Assembly: GCA_037127255.1 (NCBI GenBank)
Contig: JBANSL010000012.1
Location: 36,509,115-36,573,114, forward strand
Length of the DNA stretch: 64,000 nucleotides
DNA from: Persicaria tinctoria
Lineage: Eukaryota; Streptophyta; Magnoliopsida; Caryophyllales; Polygonaceae
Direction of reading: 5' to 3'
Notes under the pieces: generated by a model
What the model saw: only the letters and a program-made list of their open reading frames with translations
Database searches by the model: none
What the model was told of the DNA's origin: nothing
Part shown: positions 61,492-64,000 of the stretch, in pieces
Numbering within the stretch: position 1 is the first letter of the stretch
How the letters are laid out: each line of letters starts with the position of its first letter
Position numbers and translations under genes: made by a program

Positions 61492-62709
61492 ATGTCGTTG
61501 GTTCCTGCTATGGAGATGCCTAGTTTTATGACTTGGGAGCAGGAGGAGTGTTGGTGTAAGCTTGAGAAGAGGGATTATCGATCCATGCTATTCTTTCATC
61601 CCCCGACGTTGTGACGTTTGGGATTATTTGAGGATGTCTCTCGGCTTCTTGAGAAAGGAGGTTTGGGCGATTTCATGGATCTTGCTGAGTTTACCTATCC
61701 GGTGCTGGTTAGAGAGTTCTTGGCTACCTTGGATTATCGTTCTTACTTGGAGATTCGTTTCCAATTGAGGAGTAGGAAGTTCGTGGTGACTAAGGATCTC
61801 ATTGCACAAGCTCTTGGTGTTACCAAGACGCCTGTTGAGGCTTATGGGTATGAAATGGTTGCTCCATATCCTCATGACACATGGAAGGAGGCTACAGGTC
61901 GATCTTGTGAGATGGGTGGACACCACTATGACTTCATGATTACCCATCCCGCTTTGAGATTATGCTATTTGGTGTTGTGCAGTTCTTTCTTGGGTGTGGA
62001 GGACACTACTTTGGTTATTATGAGGGCCTAGAGCTATATTTACTATTTGATCCCCGAGGCATTGCATATTTCTGACTGGGTTCAGTTATTTCTAGGGAGT
62101 TGTTTGGAGGTGACTAGAGCTACTCTTGTAAGGCCTGATCGCATCATTGCTTTTGGAGGTTTGGTATCGTTGATTGCTCGACGATTGGGAGTTTGTCTTG
62201 ATTATTTGCACTCTTTTAATCGTGAGAAGGTATACAATATTGCCAACTTGAATTGGGGGGGGGGGGGGAATTACTGAGTATACCCAGTGTCTTGATAGAA
62301 CGGAGTGTTTCAGATGGATTGCAGGACAGACTTCTGAGCATCAACTTTACCTGCTTGTGGAGCTACCTTATTGCTATAGGATGAAAAAATTTAATATCAG
62401 TCACAACAAGTATTTGCCTTGCAGCTGATTGGGGATGATTCTAAGGGCCAATGGTCTGAAGTATATGATCGGGCGAGAAGGGATGAGTCAGATGAGAATG
62501 AAGGGAAGAAATAATAGAGAAAGAAGAAGTTATTGTGGATGACGACTAGGGTTGGGCAAATTTTGGATCGGACCAGAATCAGACTAGGACCAGACCGGAA
62601 ATTACAGTCTGGTGCACGGTCCATAGAATTCTTGATTCCGGGTTCCAGTCCAAACCCGGGACCGGACCGGAATTGAACCGGAAAGCCTGTCGCTTTTTTT
62701 AAAGAAAAA

Positions 62710-62740
<31 letters not shown>

Positions 62741-63380
62741 TAGAGGCGTGCCTGTACACGTCTTCAATTCTTCGTTTCTGGGAGTTGAAAACTTGGAACG
62801 TACGTCTTCATTCAATTGAAGAATTGAATTCTTCATTTTGTCTCTCATCCCTCTCTCATGTCGATTTAAAAAAAATTTGAAGATTAAATTGAACAATTAA
62901 TTGAAGAATTGAATGAAATCTTCAATTCTTGTGTCGGCCGGACGCCAAGGCCACCGGTCTCTCACTTCGCCGGACACCAATAAGCCACCAGTCTCAGCCC
63001 TCGTGCTCGCCTCTCAAAATATTATCCCTCTCTTAGTCTCTCATTTCGCTGGATACCCTCGTACTCTTTATTTCGCCTATTGGCCGTCAGCCCGGTCTTC
63101 TCATCCCTGGTACATCAGTGTCTTTAAAAATAAAAAGGTTGCAGGCAAACCGGTCCATTCGATCTTTCCGGTCCGCGGATCGGAAAACCCGGGACCATAT
63201 TGCTCGGTCCCGGTCCGATCCGCGGTCCATGTCTATAAAAATTCCGGTCCGGTCCGATCTAGTCCAGACCGGAAGCCAAGCCCTAATGACGATGGTCTTG
63301 TTTTGCTATTTTGGATGATCTTTAGTGTCGATTTGTTGAGTTTGAGGCGAGCACTGCAGACAAGCTTGCTGACATTGCAG
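61492..63380 (+). pseudogene. ATHILA ORF1-like gene, split by hAT MITE
   Basis: From the ATG at 61492 (MSLVPAMEMPSFMTWEQEEC) the frame runs to TGA at 61612, then on through GLGDFMDLAEFTYPVLVREF, RFQLRSRKFVVTKDLIAQAL and GGHHYDFMITHPALRLCYLV to TAG at 62029. It continues as LIPEALHISDWVQLFLGSCL. A run of 13 G near 62260 shifts the frame. The gene is interrupted at 62547-63285 by a hAT-like element, after which EFEASTADKLADIADKLSGL is readable. The match to the plant ATHILA ORF-1 family is by remembered pattern. Its function is unknown; it sits where Athila elements carry their extra, sometimes called env-like, gene. Confidence 0.65.
62547..63285. mobile_element. hAT-like MITE, 739 bp
   Basis: Ends TAGGGTTGGGC and GCCAAGCCCTA are imperfect inverted repeats. 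The 8-bp flanks ATGACGAC (62539-62546) and ATGACGAT (63286-63293) differ at one base, fitting hAT target duplication. Subterminal regions are full of GGACCGG/CCGGTCC motifs. Inside is an (AAAG)n tract (about 62700-62740). There is no transposase. Confidence 0.78.
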
Positions 63381-63449
63381 ATAAGCTCTCTGGTCTTTAA
63401 GCTGCCGTATTGATTGCCCTAAGGGGCTTGAACTAGCGGTCTGTATCCC

Positions 63450-64000
63450 TGTTGTAGGAGGAAATCGAGTTCAAAATATAAAATATAAATCAAACCAGAT
63501 TATGCCCACGCAAATGATTACAAGACTCCCTCCCTATGCAGTAGTGGGAAGTCAGGATCGATCCACGAGGAAGCGTGTCAGCGGATCTCAGGCAGCTGTA
63601 AATCTCACAGACAGAATAGCAGAAAGACAGAAATAACAAAGCAAAGCATAAAATAAAGTAAAGCAACAGAATTGGTCGATATCGACAACAGCTATGTCGG
63701 CAACAAAAACAGAAATCGACCTACAGCAACAGAAAACCAGAAAAAGACAACGTCGAGTAAAATCCTACTCGATATCGACTAAACTTTCCCGAGATCGAGT
63801 CAAAGACAGAAACTTTGAAAAGTGCAAATTTCGAACACAGAATCTCAGATTTTGGTGAAATAAATCAATAAACTAAAATACTTCCAAAGGCAGGGTATCA
63901 ACACCACAACTAGGAAGATAGAGGCTTTCGCATAAACCCTAATTGTTACTAACCCTTTTTCACATAATTAATCCAAGTTGCATTAAGATCACTTTCGCTT
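63450..64000 (-). mobile_element. D-family LTR D3, inverted, cut by window edge
   Basis: The plus strand begins TGTTGTAGGAGG, the inverse of the D-family LTR 3' end. Reading leftwards from the window edge gives the same landmarks as D1 and D2: AACAATTAGGGTTTATGCGAAAG, TCGATATCGA motifs (63677-63685 and 63762-63797) and the CGCTGACACGCTTCCTCG block. Whether it is a solo LTR or an element end lies beyond the window. Confidence 0.85.

Noticed and set aside
61492..62031. Host gene for an F-box or mobile-domain protein
   Set aside because: Its location after Athila gag, protease and post-pol block, together with its stops, fits the ATHILA ORF1 family better.

Overview
This is a plant nuclear window. 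Genes are split by GT-AG introns, the families are land-plant ones, and most of the DNA is LTR retrotransposons, LINEs, CACTA, hAT and PIF/Harbinger-type elements. Codon use and gene families suggest a eudicot, but the species cannot be read from the window. Three host genes look intact: a UNE12/bHLH7-type bHLH transcription factor (1857-5273, +, 7 coding exons), an ANTH/CALM clathrin-assembly protein (12774-14750, +, 2 exons) and a class III sucrose synthase (43420-46977, -, 12 coding exons). From memory of Arabidopsis, bHLH7 (At1g03040) lies next to a clathrin-assembly gene (At1g03050), so the first two genes appear to keep an old neighbourhood.

0.3-1.3 kb: a processed mRNA copy (retrogene) with poly(A) and target-site duplications (TSDs), inserted just upstream of the bHLH gene. 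6-12 kb: a LINE RNase H fragment, a Tourist-like MITE, a small LTR with primer-binding site, and a 4-coumarate:CoA ligase pseudogene. The pseudogene lacks exon 1, carries a nonsense mutation and has a solo LTR in each of two introns. 15-20 kb: a truncated copia element (LTR, PBS, gag), LINE RT remnants and a complete non-autonomous CACTA element (17047-20238, TSD TGA) that contains a tRNA-like sequence.

20.3-43.06 kb is a four-level nest whose every junction is marked by TSDs. Copia element A (20313-43059, TSD AGTAC) was hit in its 5' LTR by reverse-strand copia B (20486-24732, no gag) and in its integrase by element C (26970-40438, TSD ACAAT). C has 3.1-kb LTRs and no readable interior genes. 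Inside C sits a solo LTR, D1 (34327-36388, TSD ATTAC). The nest ends about 355 bp beyond the sucrose synthase stop codon. A 5'-truncated LINE (47417-51072, 18-bp TSD) sits about 440 bp upstream of the sucrose synthase start codon.

51.9-53.5 kb is a copia remnant. 54.6-63.45 kb is a degraded Athila-type Ty3/gypsy element E. It has gag, protease and an ATHILA ORF1-like gene but no RT or integrase. It is interrupted by a second D-family solo LTR (D2, 58994-60336, TSD TTATT) and a hAT-like MITE (62547-63285). A third D-family LTR, inverted, runs off the right edge from 63450. D-family LTRs carry two clusters of a short TCGA-rich palindrome. This is the most unusual sequence pattern in the window.
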